Below are positions 15,862-25,291 of a stretch of 64,000 nucleotides of DNA, piece by piece. Position 1 is the first letter of the stretch; every line of letters begins with the position of its first letter. The translations under genes were made by a program, and so were the position numbers. The DNA is from Pseudoalteromonas luteoviolacea (GTDB lineage: Bacteria; Pseudomonadota; Gammaproteobacteria; Enterobacterales; Alteromonadaceae), in the NCBI RefSeq assembly GCF_000814765.1, contig NZ_JWIC01000006.1, positions 464,560 through 528,559 on the forward strand. Reading direction: 5' to 3'. The notes below the pieces were generated by a model. The model made no database searches, was not told where the DNA came from, and was given only the letters and a program-made list of their open reading frames with translations.

Positions 15862-18299
15862 ATATTACCCGTTTCGCACATCAGTTAAAATTAGCAGTGA
15901 ACTCTTTGCGCCAAGCAAAAGGGTTTTCAATCGCGATTATTTTGACGTTGTCACTGACACTGGCATGCTTTTTTGTCGTCATGAGTTTGTTTAGTAGCTA
16001 CTTTATTAAGCCGCTTAAAGTTGAGAGTGAATCTCGCTTAGTCATTGTCGAGCAAGATAATATTTACGCGGATAAAAACAGCGCCGGTTATCAAAGTTTT
16101 CAATCGATAGAGCACTGGTATAACACCCAGCAAGTTTTTGATAAAGCGGCGGCAGTGAGTACATCTCAACGTATTGTAAAAAGCCTGCCAGGTCAGCCAA
16201 AAATAGATGTGACCTACGCAACAAGTGAATATTATGAGCTATTTAAAGTACCGCTAGAATTAGGTCGTCACATGATACCCGCTTCGACGTTTGAAGATAA
16301 AGTTCAAGAGATGCTTATCTCTTATGCATTTTGGCAACGTTATTTCGATGGTGACGAATCTGTGATAGGACAAAGCTTACAAATTGAAGGGCTGCAAGTA
16401 CAATCATTTAAAGTTGTCGGTGTTGTTGCAAAAGAATTTGTAGATCCATTTATGTTTAATGATGGTAAAGCAAAAGTGTGGTTTAACTTTTCTTCAGATT
16501 CACGCTACTTTCGTGCAGAAAACCGCAGTCCGTGGTCAAGCCTATATCGCTCATTGAAGTTGGTGGGAGTCTTAAAGCACGGCGTAACACATGACAGCGC
16601 AAAAGCACATCTCTATCAATCTATTCAACAAGTTAAAGCGCAGTGGAAAGAGGGTTTTCCAAGTTTAATTGATTTGAAACCCATTGTAACGAGTTTCCGT
16701 GAGGCGGAACTAGGTGACAATGATAATTTAGCAATTTTACTATTGGCAGGTGTCACTGGGTTATTGTGCATCGCATTATTAAATGTGAGTAATCTGTTTA
16801 TCTCAAGAGCGGTTGTCAAACATAAGCAATTAGCGCTTCAAGCTGTATTAGGGGCTAAACAACGTGTACTGTTTCAAAGTATTTTATTAGAAACAAGCAT
16901 ATTAATGATTGCGTCTGTGCTGGTGGCATTGTTTTTAGCTGCATGGGGTATCAAACTGTTTGTCTCTATAAGTGAAGGGTTTCTTCCTTTAATTTCAGCG
17001 CTGTCTCTTGATATGACAGTGATGATAAGTGCATTACTGGCTTGCTTCTTACTGTCTACTTTATTTGCATTTATTACGAGCCGACTGATTAACTTTAACA
17101 AGTTACGTATGCAAATCCAATCTTCAGGCAAAGGAGCGGTGAATCAGGTTAGTGCTCGCACAATACAATTTATGGTTGGCTTTCAACTATTTTTAGCAAC
17201 AGGGCTAGTCATTAGTGCAACCATGGTCTTAAGCAAAAGCCTAGAAACACTTAATCGGCCACTTGGCAGCGACACTGAAAACCTTTATACGGTCCAGTTT
17301 TTTATACAGAATATGGAAGAAAGTATTCCTGAACGTTACCCATATATAAACGCTTTCAAGGAGGCCCTTAATAATATAGAGGGCGTTGAGAAGGTGGCAC
17401 ATGGAGGAAGCCCTGTTGAAATGAATGTGCGTTCAACCACAGTGACGGATATGTCAGGGAAGGAGAGTGTGTTTACTCCGCAAGCATGGGTTGGTAGAGA
17501 TTACTTTGATGTCACGGGCCTAAAAATCATTGAGGGACGGACATTTAGTGAAGCCGCAATTCGTGGTGAAAAACATGAGTTTTTGGTTTCAAAAGCGGTT
17601 AATGACTTACTTAAACCTGGCGGTAGTTTAGTCGGAGAGACGTTTATCAGTTTCGACCCCGATAACCCTGTAGAAGTGGTGGGTGTCACGGAAAACTTTA
17701 ATCACCCTAACTCTTTCGGTACTCACCAAGGACGCCAATTCTGGTTTGCTGCTCAGCCATATTCTTTTCCTTATGTCGTCAAAATGGAAGATGGAAAAAG
17801 TTTGAGTCGCGAATTAGTATTTCAGGCGGGCAGGACTATTGATCTGCGCACAGGCGTTTGGCGACTCACAGATATACACCATGAATATGGCATGATGACA
17901 CATATGGAGCGTATGACACGTAATTTATCAATTTTACTCGCGGTGTTTACTTTATCGCTCGCTGGAGTGGGTATTTATGGAGTGCTTAGTTACAACTTAG
18001 GCTTGCGCCGCTATGAACTTGGGATCCGAATGGCCTTAGGTGCAAAACGTAAAAGTTTGTATAAGCAGTTGTTTAAAGACACTATACTGCCGTTATTCAG
18101 TGCATTTATATTGGCAATATTAGTCTGTATATCAAGCTATCGAAAGGTCATTGAGCATGTAAGTGATTATATGATGTTCAATTCCATCTGGCTAACAGCG
18201 GTATGTGCGGGGATTATATTATTTGCACTGTTTGCGACTTTATATCCAATGAGCAAAATAATAGGCTCAAAGCCAATGGCATCGCTTCGCCAAGAGTAA
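15858..18299 (+). CDS. Two-module MacB/FtsX-type ABC permease
   Basis: An 813-residue permease containing two consecutive MacB-like modules, each with a first membrane helix, a large periplasmic domain and an FtsX helix bundle (about residues 285-410 and 690-805; the second includes YGVLSYNLGLRRYELGIRMALGAKR). MacB itself has one module fused to an ATPase. Here the ATPase is a separate gene and the permease is doubled, as in the large ADOP-like permeases. With the adaptor it should form an energy-driven export or envelope-signalling complex. Substrate is unknown. Confidence 0.88.
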   Translation: MNITRFAHQLKLAVNSLRQAKGFSIAIILTLSLTLACFFVVMSLFSSYFIKPLKVESESRLVIVEQDNIYADKNSAGYQSFQSIEHWYNTQQVFDKAAAVSTSQRIVKSLPGQPKIDVTYATSEYYELFKVPLELGRHMIPASTFEDKVQEMLISYAFWQRYFDGDESVIGQSLQIEGLQVQSFKVVGVVAKEFVDPFMFNDGKAKVWFNFSSDSRYFRAENRSPWSSLYRSLKLVGVLKHGVTHDSAKAHLYQSIQQVKAQWKEGFPSLIDLKPIVTSFREAELGDNDNLAILLLAGVTGLLCIALLNVSNLFISRAVVKHKQLALQAVLGAKQRVLFQSILLETSILMIASVLVALFLAAWGIKLFVSISEGFLPLISALSLDMTVMISALLACFLLSTLFAFITSRLINFNKLRMQIQSSGKGAVNQVSARTIQFMVGFQLFLATGLVISATMVLSKSLETLNRPLGSDTENLYTVQFFIQNMEESIPERYPYINAFKEALNNIEGVEKVAHGGSPVEMNVRSTTVTDMSGKESVFTPQAWVGRDYFDVTGLKIIEGRTFSEAAIRGEKHEFLVSKAVNDLLKPGGSLVGETFISFDPDNPVEVVGVTENFNHPNSFGTHQGRQFWFAAQPYSFPYVVKMEDGKSLSRELVFQAGRTIDLRTGVWRLTDIHHEYGMMTHMERMTRNLSILLAVFTLSLAGVGIYGVLSYNLGLRRYELGIRMALGAKRKSLYKQLFKDTILPLFSAFILAILVCISSYRKVIEHVSDYMMFNSIWLTAVCAGIILFALFATLYPMSKIIGSKPMASLRQE

Positions 18300-18358
18300 A
18301 GAGTATGATGGGCTAATACATTCAGTTTTAGCCCAAAAATAAAAATTAGAAAGGCAAT

Positions 18359-19684
18359 ATGAAAACAGTATTAATTGTTGATGATCTTATCGATGTTCGT
18401 TTGAGTGCGCGTATCGTGCTTGAAAGCCATGGTTTTCAATGCCTAGAGGCAGATCATCCAAATTCGGCTTTGACCTGTTTGGCTAAAGATAAAGTGGATC
18501 TGATTTTATTGGATATGAACTTTAGCCAAGATACCACTTCTGGACAGGAAGGGTTGGCGTTTTTATCTAAATTGGTAGAGCGTAACTTGAATGTTCCTGT
18601 GATAGTGATCACCGCTTGGGCAAAAATAGAGTTAGCTGTTCAAGCAATGCAAAAGGGCGCTTGCGACTTCATCGAAAAGCCTTGGAAAAATCAAAGGTTA
18701 CTCGAAGCGGTAAACAGCCATATTACATTTCCTACCGTGCGTCACGAAGGTCTTGAAACGTTTTGGGCATTTGGTGCTAATAGCACATTACTGTTAGAAA
18801 AAGCTAAGCGTATAGCAAAGACGGATGCAAATATACTGATCACCGGCGAAAACGGCACAGGTAAAAGCTTATTGGCGCAATATATTCACCAAAATAGTCA
18901 GCGATCCGCACTTGAGATGGTGAGTGTCAACATGGCTGCTATACCTGATAATCTGTTTGAAAGTGAACTATTTGGACATAAAAAAGGGGCTTTTACAGAT
19001 GCCAAGGCGCATCGCGTTGGTCGATTTACTCTAGCAAATGGCTCAAGCTTATTTTTAGATGAAATCGGATGCTTACCAACATCGCTGCAGGCAAAACTTT
19101 TGCGTGTGTTGGAAAGTGGTGAATATGAAGAGGTAGGTTGTTCTAAATCTAAGCGCAGCAATGCGAGAGTCATATCAGCAACCAATGCTGATCTTGATAG
19201 GCTCATAAACGAAGGGCGGTTCAGAAAAGATTTATTATTTAGGCTCAATACATTAGTGATTGAGTTACCGCCTCTACGGTCGCGTTTAGATGAGTTGCAA
19301 GCGTTTTCAGAGCGGTTTTTAGCTAATCACACCAAAAAGTATGGCCTAACTGCTCGGACTTTGAGTGAGCAAGCATATGATAAGCTCAAAGGTTATCATT
19401 GGCCTGGCAATATTCGAGAGCTTTCCCATGTCTTAGAGCGTGCGGTGATTATGGCAGACTCTGATACGATCACCGCGCAAGACATTCAAATACAACAAGT
19501 AGATAGCACCCAAGTAAGTCATTTACCGCTGATGTCATTAGAGCAAGCAGAGCAAAAGTTGATCCACCAAGCGATTAATCATTTTGATGGTAATGTCGCT
19601 CAAGCAGGCGCATTTTTAGGGTTGAGTAAGTCGGCGATCTATCGTCGGATTGATAAATTTAACATTCCAATCAAGGGTGAATAA
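18359..19684 (+). CDS. NtrC-type sigma-54 response regulator
   Basis: A 441-residue activator. The receiver domain (1-120) has the acidic pair DD at 8-9, phospho-acceptor Asp52 (LILLDMNF) and a conserved Lys (EKPWK). The AAA+ domain has Walker A GENGTGKS near 162, LFGHKKGAFTDA near 203-215 and SSLFLDEIG. A Fis-type helix-turn-helix closes the protein (GNVAQAGAFLGLSKSAIYRR). The sigma-54 loop reads GAFTDA instead of GAFTGA, a variant also found in functional relatives. AAAGG precedes the ATG. It probably activates the promoter before the adaptor gene, closing an autoregulatory loop with the kinase downstream. Confidence 0.92.
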   Translation: MKTVLIVDDLIDVRLSARIVLESHGFQCLEADHPNSALTCLAKDKVDLILLDMNFSQDTTSGQEGLAFLSKLVERNLNVPVIVITAWAKIELAVQAMQKGACDFIEKPWKNQRLLEAVNSHITFPTVRHEGLETFWAFGANSTLLLEKAKRIAKTDANILITGENGTGKSLLAQYIHQNSQRSALEMVSVNMAAIPDNLFESELFGHKKGAFTDAKAHRVGRFTLANGSSLFLDEIGCLPTSLQAKLLRVLESGEYEEVGCSKSKRSNARVISATNADLDRLINEGRFRKDLLFRLNTLVIELPPLRSRLDELQAFSERFLANHTKKYGLTARTLSEQAYDKLKGYHWPGNIRELSHVLERAVIMADSDTITAQDIQIQQVDSTQVSHLPLMSLEQAEQKLIHQAINHFDGNVAQAGAFLGLSKSAIYRRIDKFNIPIKGE

Positions 19685-19689
19685 CCACA

Positions 19690-20973
19690 ATGTTGCCGAC
19701 ATCGCTCGAAAGACAGTTAATTTTCCTGTTCAGTGTGCCTATTTGTTTTCTGATATTCCAGAGTATCGCGATTTCTCTCTCTTTATCATTGGGTGGCTTG
19801 GAGTTTTTAACACTTATATTAGTGGTTTTGTTACCGAGTCTGTTTGCGCTTTATAAAGCTTACAGATGGGTGTTTGCATGCCTAGATGGTGTTTCGATGC
19901 AACTGGATAGTTTAGCCAATGATGAATTTACAATTTGGCAATTGGCATGTTATCAAGCTGGACGAGTTGCCTGTATTAAAGCAGAGCTTAAATCTATTGC
20001 TTGGCGAATGAAACACAAGCGTCAAGAATATGCTCAAAACGAGTCATTTATTTTTGATTTTATCAACGAGCTTGATTTACCTATTGTGGTGCTCGATCAT
20101 CATTGTCAGGTTTATCATTACAACACCGCAGCTGGACGATTTTATCAAGGTGTTCATATTACTGGGTTTAATACTGCACAGCTTGCGCTTGAAAAGGCAA
20201 ATGGGCGCTGGCAAACGATATCAGAGAACACGCGTTTCAAAGTGGTTGAACATGCGCTACTCAGGGGGAAAAGGCAATATAAGTTGATGGTGTATGTGTC
20301 TATTGAGCAACAATTAAGAAAAAATGAACAGCAAGCATGGCAAAAGCTGGTACGGGTTTTAAACCATGAAGTGAGAAATTCGCTCACGCCAATTTATTCG
20401 ATGGCACAGTCTCTAAAAGCACTGCCGGGTGACTCGAATAGTGACTTAAAACACACTATGTTGGGCGTGATTGAAAGGCGCGCGGAGCATTTACTTGGTT
20501 TCGTTGCTAGTTATTCAAAGTTATCTCAATTACCAGCGCCTACAAAGCATTTTATCGCGTCTACAGAGCTTCAGCAGCGCTTAAAGGCATTGTTTCCTAA
20601 TGTACATATACAACAGAAACTTGGGCAAGAACTTGATCTGTATTGTGATTTAGAGCAGTTAGAGCAAGCGTTAATTAACCTAGTTAAAAATGCGGAACAG
20701 GCCAATGAGGTAACAGGGGCAACCAAAATTGAATTAGTGATCAGGCTCACTGAAGCATACAGTTGCATTGAAGTTATAGATAGAGGAGAGGGAGTGACTA
20801 ATACAGATAATTTGTTTACGCCGTTTTACTCTACAAAAGAGCAGGGCAACGGCATTGGCTTGGTACTCAGCCGAGAAATTATTCGTGCGCAAGGTGGGGA
20901 GTTAACGTTAACGAGTAGAGTTGATAATCATGGCGCTGTCGCAAAAATTGAGCTACCAAATATGATTAAATAG
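19690..20973 (+). CDS. Membrane sensor histidine kinase
   Basis: A 427-residue kinase, partner of the preceding regulator (5 bp gap). Two membrane helices near residues 10-60 enclose almost no periplasmic domain, so the signal is probably sensed in or at the membrane. A PAS-like segment follows (FDFINELDLPIVVLDHHCQVYHYN, about 115-190). The phospho-acceptor His226 lies in VLNHEVRNSLTP. The ATPase domain shows the N box LVKNAEQA, the G1 box VIDRGEGV, and GNGIGLVLSREIIRAQGG. The lack of a sensor domain suggests it reads the state of the transporter or the bilayer, which is inference. Confidence 0.9.
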   Translation: MLPTSLERQLIFLFSVPICFLIFQSIAISLSLSLGGLEFLTLILVVLLPSLFALYKAYRWVFACLDGVSMQLDSLANDEFTIWQLACYQAGRVACIKAELKSIAWRMKHKRQEYAQNESFIFDFINELDLPIVVLDHHCQVYHYNTAAGRFYQGVHITGFNTAQLALEKANGRWQTISENTRFKVVEHALLRGKRQYKLMVYVSIEQQLRKNEQQAWQKLVRVLNHEVRNSLTPIYSMAQSLKALPGDSNSDLKHTMLGVIERRAEHLLGFVASYSKLSQLPAPTKHFIASTELQQRLKALFPNVHIQQKLGQELDLYCDLEQLEQALINLVKNAEQANEVTGATKIELVIRLTEAYSCIEVIDRGEGVTNTDNLFTPFYSTKEQGNGIGLVLSREIIRAQGGELTLTSRVDNHGAVAKIELPNMIK

Positions 20974-21145
20974 CCAGTTTTTTAAAAAGAGTTGTAAAGG
21001 CGGTTTTTTATTCTACTTGAAATGTATTTTCTGAGAAATTTATAAGAATATAATAATCAAAATTTATTAATAATATTGGTTTATTTACTAGGTATAACTA
21101 GACGGTTAAACTTCTTTTAATTTAATAAAATGGAATTATAACAGA

Positions 21146-22963
21146 GTGTATAAAAATAAAGCTTCTCTAACATTGGTTGCTGCGGCAATTTTATCTAGCC
21201 AAGTCAGCGCGCAAGAACTTACGATAAATAATGGCTTTGATGTTGATGTTTTGAATGAAGGTCAAGTGCTTAATCAAGTCAGTGGCTGGAATGCAATAAA
21301 TTCGGCTGGCATAGTGAACCCAGAAATAACCCAGTTTACAAATGAAGCTGGCATAGAAAACGTTGGATTTGCCAATCAGGGCGGGATACTAACGTAAGAT
21401 TTGGGTGTCCCACTTCGCGCAAGTCATGAGTACACAATCAGCTTTGCGGTTGGACAAAGCCATCAAATTAATTTTGGCAGCTACGCAGTGGGTTTACGAG
21501 TTGATGGTAGCTACATTCCAGTGTCTATTTCGGGGAGCCCTGCTCAAGGCACATTTACCAATGTAACGGGCAGTTTTACCCCTGATATATCACATCAAGC
21601 ATTGATAGCATCTGGGGCAAGCGTCCAGATAGAGCTTTCAAATATGAGTTCATCCTCTTCAGCTGTTTATTTTGATAATGTGTCAGTAACACAAAGCGCA
21701 GTCTTAACCGATTATCCGTATATCAATGATGGTAATACTGAAATCAGAGGCGCATTACGATTAAAGCCAATGGGTGTTGCGCCTGTAGAGTGTCTACAAA
21801 GCCACGAAGGCGTGATGTATTACTCAGCTGACCTGCATCAAATTTTGATATGTGATGGCGTCAAGTGGCAAGAATTTAAAGGCGAGCAGGGTGAGCAAGG
21901 TATTCAAGGAGTACAGGGGCTTACAGGTCCGCAAGGCGAACCAGGCATCCCTGGCATTGACGGTCAAATTGGCCCTCAAGGCTTACAGGGATTACAAGGT
22001 ATCCAAGGACCACAGGGTATTACTGGACCACAGGGGCTAAAAGGGGAGGCTGGCACAACTCACTGGACCGATGGCAGTAACACAGTGACTACAACGGTGA
22101 GTGTTGGTGTGGGTACTACAAGTCCGAGTGCGGCGTTAGAAGTTGTAGGCAATGCGATTGCAGATACACCAACGCAAAATAATCACTTGGTAACCAAAGA
22201 GTATGCGGATTCAAGAGACACCATTACGCGCAATGAGTTACAAAATCAGATTAACAGCTTAGTTGCACTAGTAAACCAACAAAGGGCTGAACTGGATGTG
22301 ATTAATAGAAAAGTACTTGGTCAAGATGGCACGACCTGTAAGGCAATTTTAGCGAATAATCCGAGTTCTACATCTGGTGTATATGTTATTGACCCGGACG
22401 GTCAGGATGTGGGCACTGACCCTTTTGAAGCGTATTGTGACATGGAAACTGACGGCGGCGGTTGGACACTCGTTGGCACGTATTCAAAGTCAACTCCTGG
22501 TGGAAAAGCATATTTAACACAATATGCAAACTCACCTGATACTACACCTAACAATCCGAGTTTAACTGGTATATATAAAGGGGATGTCTCTGAGTTTAGT
22601 GCGGTAAGAGAGCAGTCTGGTTGCTCATCTTCTGGATGTAATAGTGTTTATGCGATTGATTTAAACGGTGGTGACGTTGAGACTATTCGTCGATCTTGGG
22701 CATATGAAGAGCAGCAGGCACAATACACGAGCGGACAATTGATCCCAAGCTGCTCAACTTCTATAACAAATTATGATCCTAAACATGAATCATGTGTTAC
22801 CAGTGCAAGCTATAAAAACGCAACTGTGGTTGGTTGGCAACGCAATGTACATAACACAGCATGTTGGGTTGCACTGGGTACTGCGAGCGGCGGTACAGGT
22901 TCGGGTCAATGTAATGGCTCTAACTCCAATGGCACCCGTTGGGCATTATTATGGTTTAGATAA
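21146..22963 (+). pseudogene. Secreted collagen-like/fibrinogen-like protein interrupted by one stop codon
   Basis: One continuous frame of about 606 codons with a single in-frame TAA at 21395-21397. The start is GTG at 21146 with a signal peptide (to VSAQ). Residues 20-195 form a beta-sandwich of the kind used in carbohydrate-binding or PEP-CTERM-like secreted proteins. The stop falls in GGILT-stop-DLGVPL, where relatives have a Gln, so CAA to TAA is the simplest explanation. Then come 19 collagen-type Gly-X-Y triplets (21881-22054), a coiled coil (EYADSRDTITRNELQNQINS), and a C-terminal fibrinogen-like domain (DPFEAYCDMETDGGGWTLVG with paired Cys). It was probably a trimeric surface or secreted adhesin. 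The downstream part cannot be made as a secreted protein unless the stop is read through. Confidence 0.85.
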
Positions 22964-22985
22964 TTTAAACTAGCGGATTGAGCTC

Positions 22986-23017
22986 AATAAATGGGGCACT
23001 GTTATGCCCCATTTATT
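22986..23017 (+). terminator. Terminator after the collagen-like gene
   Basis: AATAAATGGGGCA and TGCCCCATTTATT form a perfect 13-bp stem with a 6-base loop, 23 bp after the stop codon. The A/T flanks allow termination in either direction. Confidence 0.85.
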
Positions 23018-23263
23018 ATGTGAATAACATGAAAGGCGAGACTATTCATTATTGAATTATCTTTTTCCTGAAATACTTTTTCATGTGTGTCTTTATGTGG
23101 TATCAGAGCCAGCGTGTTTTTAACTTAATAGATAGGTAACATCGCGATTTAAGAAATAACGAGAGGTTGTCAACAAGACAGTTTCTCGTTATACATGATT
23201 ACGATAAATCCACTCACTAATTACGTTTTTAAATTTATTCAATTCAAATGAGTCGCTTATCGT

Positions 23264-23959
23264 CTACAGCGTTGGCGTTGCTTCTATAAATGCTTTAAGT
23301 TTGGTGGCGATGTCACTTAATCCGTCATTAATCGCTTTTACCTCAGCATGTTTAATGGTTTCATAGAAGCTTAAATCGCTTGCATTGCGATTGGCTGTAT
23401 ATCGCTTTGTAGATGTGATTGTAAATGGCACAACGCCTGTTCTGGTATCTATTAGGACTGCCTCTGTGGTGCAAGATGCGCGTGTACGGTCTTTTTCAAA
23501 TACGTTCCATTGTTTGAAATTATCACAGCTACTTTTGTACACTAAAATAAGGTCCGCTTGGTAACGTGCCGCTGCTTCTCTCAAAAATGGCACTGTTTTT
23601 TGTTCTGGTAATAAGAGGGTGGGCATAAATGACGCATCGTAGACTCTGTGAGAGCTTTCGAGTCTACCAATAAAATGGACCACCAAATCACTGTTTATTT
23701 GAACGAAATTACTTTTTGATGAGTTATCTTTACGCGTTAAGTTAACGATTGCGATACGATTGACCTTTGCAAAAGAAATAGTGTGTGCAAGTGCGCGTTC
23801 GATTTCTTCATCATTCATAACCGGTGTGTCACTTGAAAATAGGCTGCTGCTCGGTTGTGGCGTATTGGTTTTCACTTGATAGTCGGTAGGCCTGTGATTT
23901 GAACTCGTAGTGCACCCTGATAACAGCAGTGTGCCCAAAAAAGCGGCTAAATATTTCAT
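23264..23959 (-). CDS. Lipoprotein of unknown function
   Basis: A 231-residue lipoprotein: MKYLAAFLGTLLLSGCTTSS has a lipobox with acylated Cys16. A low-complexity linker to about residue 55 is followed by a globular domain with alternating strands (RIAIVNLTRKD, QADLILVYKSSCDNF, EAVLIDTRTGVVPFTITS). This pattern resembles lipoproteins related to CsgG or DUF4136-type folds, but I cannot assign a family. An Asn at +4 and no Asp at +2 suggest the outer membrane. Monocistronic. Confidence 0.7.
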   Translation of the reverse strand: MKYLAAFLGTLLLSGCTTSSNHRPTDYQVKTNTPQPSSSLFSSDTPVMNDEEIERALAHTISFAKVNRIAIVNLTRKDNSSKSNFVQINSDLVVHFIGRLESSHRVYDASFMPTLLLPEQKTVPFLREAAARYQADLILVYKSSCDNFKQWNVFEKDRTRASCTTEAVLIDTRTGVVPFTITSTKRYTANRNASDLSFYETIKHAEVKAINDGLSDIATKLKAFIEATPTL

Positions 23960-24088
23960 TTTGTTCCAAAGATTATAGTTATTCTAAATAGTATGCTTTG
24001 TACAAGATTAATAATATATTAATCAATTAGCTATTTATTGGTGAATTAGGAGGCTTTATGGTCATTTTTCATCGTGAAAAATTGAAGG

Positions 24089-24112
24089 GCCCTAATCATT
24101 GCATCATAGGGC
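24089..24112 (-). terminator. Possible terminator after the cytochrome b561 gene
   Basis: GCCCTA and TAGGGC with partially paired internal bases (ATcattgcatcAT) lie about 50 bp beyond the stop at 24160. On the minus strand a T-rich stretch follows after a few bases. A weak candidate. Confidence 0.4.
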
Positions 24113-24159
24113 TTTGATTATTTCAGTTTTCATCAAGAGCGATTGTATTGCCTGATTGA

Positions 24160-25119
24160 TTATCCGAGGATTTTGTTGAGCACCTTGGTGTGTTTATCAA
24201 ATAAAAAGTGTTTGAGTGCACCTAAAATATGTGCGCCTAGAACAAGGTAGATTAAATAGGGTAATAAATACTTGTGTATCACCCCCCAAATAACCACACC
24301 ACGCTCACTAGATTGCCAAAGAGGTTGTAGTTCCCAGCCAAACAGGTAGGTGGGTGCCCCAAAATAACTGGTCATGATGAATCCAGAGATAGGAATAGCG
24401 AGCAATAAGAAATACAGCACAGCATGAACAGCAGTTGAAAGAAAACGTTCGAAGGTGCTTAGCCCTGGTGCTGGTTTTGGCTGGTGGCTGTAAAGCTTCC
24501 ATGCAAGTCGAATAATGACCAATATAAAAATCAATACACCTATGGTTTTGTGCACGACATAATACTCAATGCGGTAGGGGGTTCCTTCAGGGATCATGGT
24601 CGAAAAAATACCCAGAGGTATCATCAAAATAAATAAAAATGCTGTTGTCCAGTGCAGTACTCTTGCAACTAGCCCATATTTGACGTCGTCATTTGTATTG
24701 TTTAAAGGCAAAGGTGTACAGGAGCGGCTTTGTTTGAAGGCGATACAAAGCAAGCCAATGCCAGCAATAAGTGCGAAGGTGCACTGGAGCCATAAAAGCG
24801 TCGGTTTGAAGGCATCTAGCGGCGTATCATAGGGTTTGGGGTTGCTAAGAAAGCCAGTATTGATAATAAATAAGAAAAACCAGCATGCCATAGCCAAACA
24901 ACCCGTAGAAGCGAGTAAAGTGCCAAAGACCCTAATTTTTGGCAGACGGTGATTGATAAACCACGCGGTAAAGAGTGAACTAAGTATGATTGTCAGTGAA
25001 ATGATACTTTCGCCATGGCCAGGTAGACGTTCCGATAAATCTTGAATCGCTTCGCCAAATATCATAGATAACAGCGCGATGACTGATATAACACTCGATA
25101 CAATTATCAATAAGATCAT
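24160..25119 (-). CDS. Cytochrome b561 with an N-terminal membrane extension
   Basis: About 319 residues from the ATG at 25119, which has AAGGA upstream. The C-terminal half (from YGLVARVLHWTTAFLF, about residue 145) is a bacterial cytochrome b561: four helices with haem-ligand His residues in LHWTT, VVHKTIG, VHAVLYF and GAHILGALKHF. The N-terminal 140 residues add about four further helices (SIISLTIILSSLFTAWFINH, LASTGCLAMACWFFLFI) absent from the short family members. It probably transfers electrons across the inner membrane between quinol and a periplasmic acceptor. It is divergent from an Rrf2 regulator, with a Fur-like box and an inverted repeat between them. Confidence 0.82.
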   Translation of the reverse strand: MILLIIVSSVISVIALLSMIFGEAIQDLSERLPGHGESIISLTIILSSLFTAWFINHRLPKIRVFGTLLASTGCLAMACWFFLFIINTGFLSNPKPYDTPLDAFKPTLLWLQCTFALIAGIGLLCIAFKQSRSCTPLPLNNTNDDVKYGLVARVLHWTTAFLFILMIPLGIFSTMIPEGTPYRIEYYVVHKTIGVLIFILVIIRLAWKLYSHQPKPAPGLSTFERFLSTAVHAVLYFLLLAIPISGFIMTSYFGAPTYLFGWELQPLWQSSERGVVIWGVIHKYLLPYLIYLVLGAHILGALKHFLFDKHTKVLNKILG

Positions 25120-25261
25120 GGTGTTCCTTAAAACTTCTGGTTTGCATCGGAGTAAATGGTTCGACTCGATAATTTTACTGAAATACAATGGCCAGAATTG
25201 TAGATAGTCTATAAGGTTGATGCTGACTTTGACCGGGCAGCATCAGCTATTACTGGAGCAA

Positions 25262-25280
25262 AGTGATGATAATTATCACT
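25262..25280. promoter_or_regulatory. Fur-like box between cytochrome b561 and the Rrf2 regulator
   Basis: AGTGATGATAATTATCACT matches the 19-bp consensus AATGATAATNATTATCATT at about 15 of 18 defined positions, and the 7-1-7 core TGATAATNATTATCA at all but one. It lies in the divergent intergenic region about 70 bp before the Rrf2 start and 140 bp before the cytochrome start. Iron control of either gene is inferred. Confidence 0.6.
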
Positions 25281-25291
25281 GTGTACCGGTA

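Noticed and set aside
18898..19248. Minus-strand frame of 116 codons inside the response regulator gene
   Set aside because: Antisense shadow of a strongly supported AAA+ domain.
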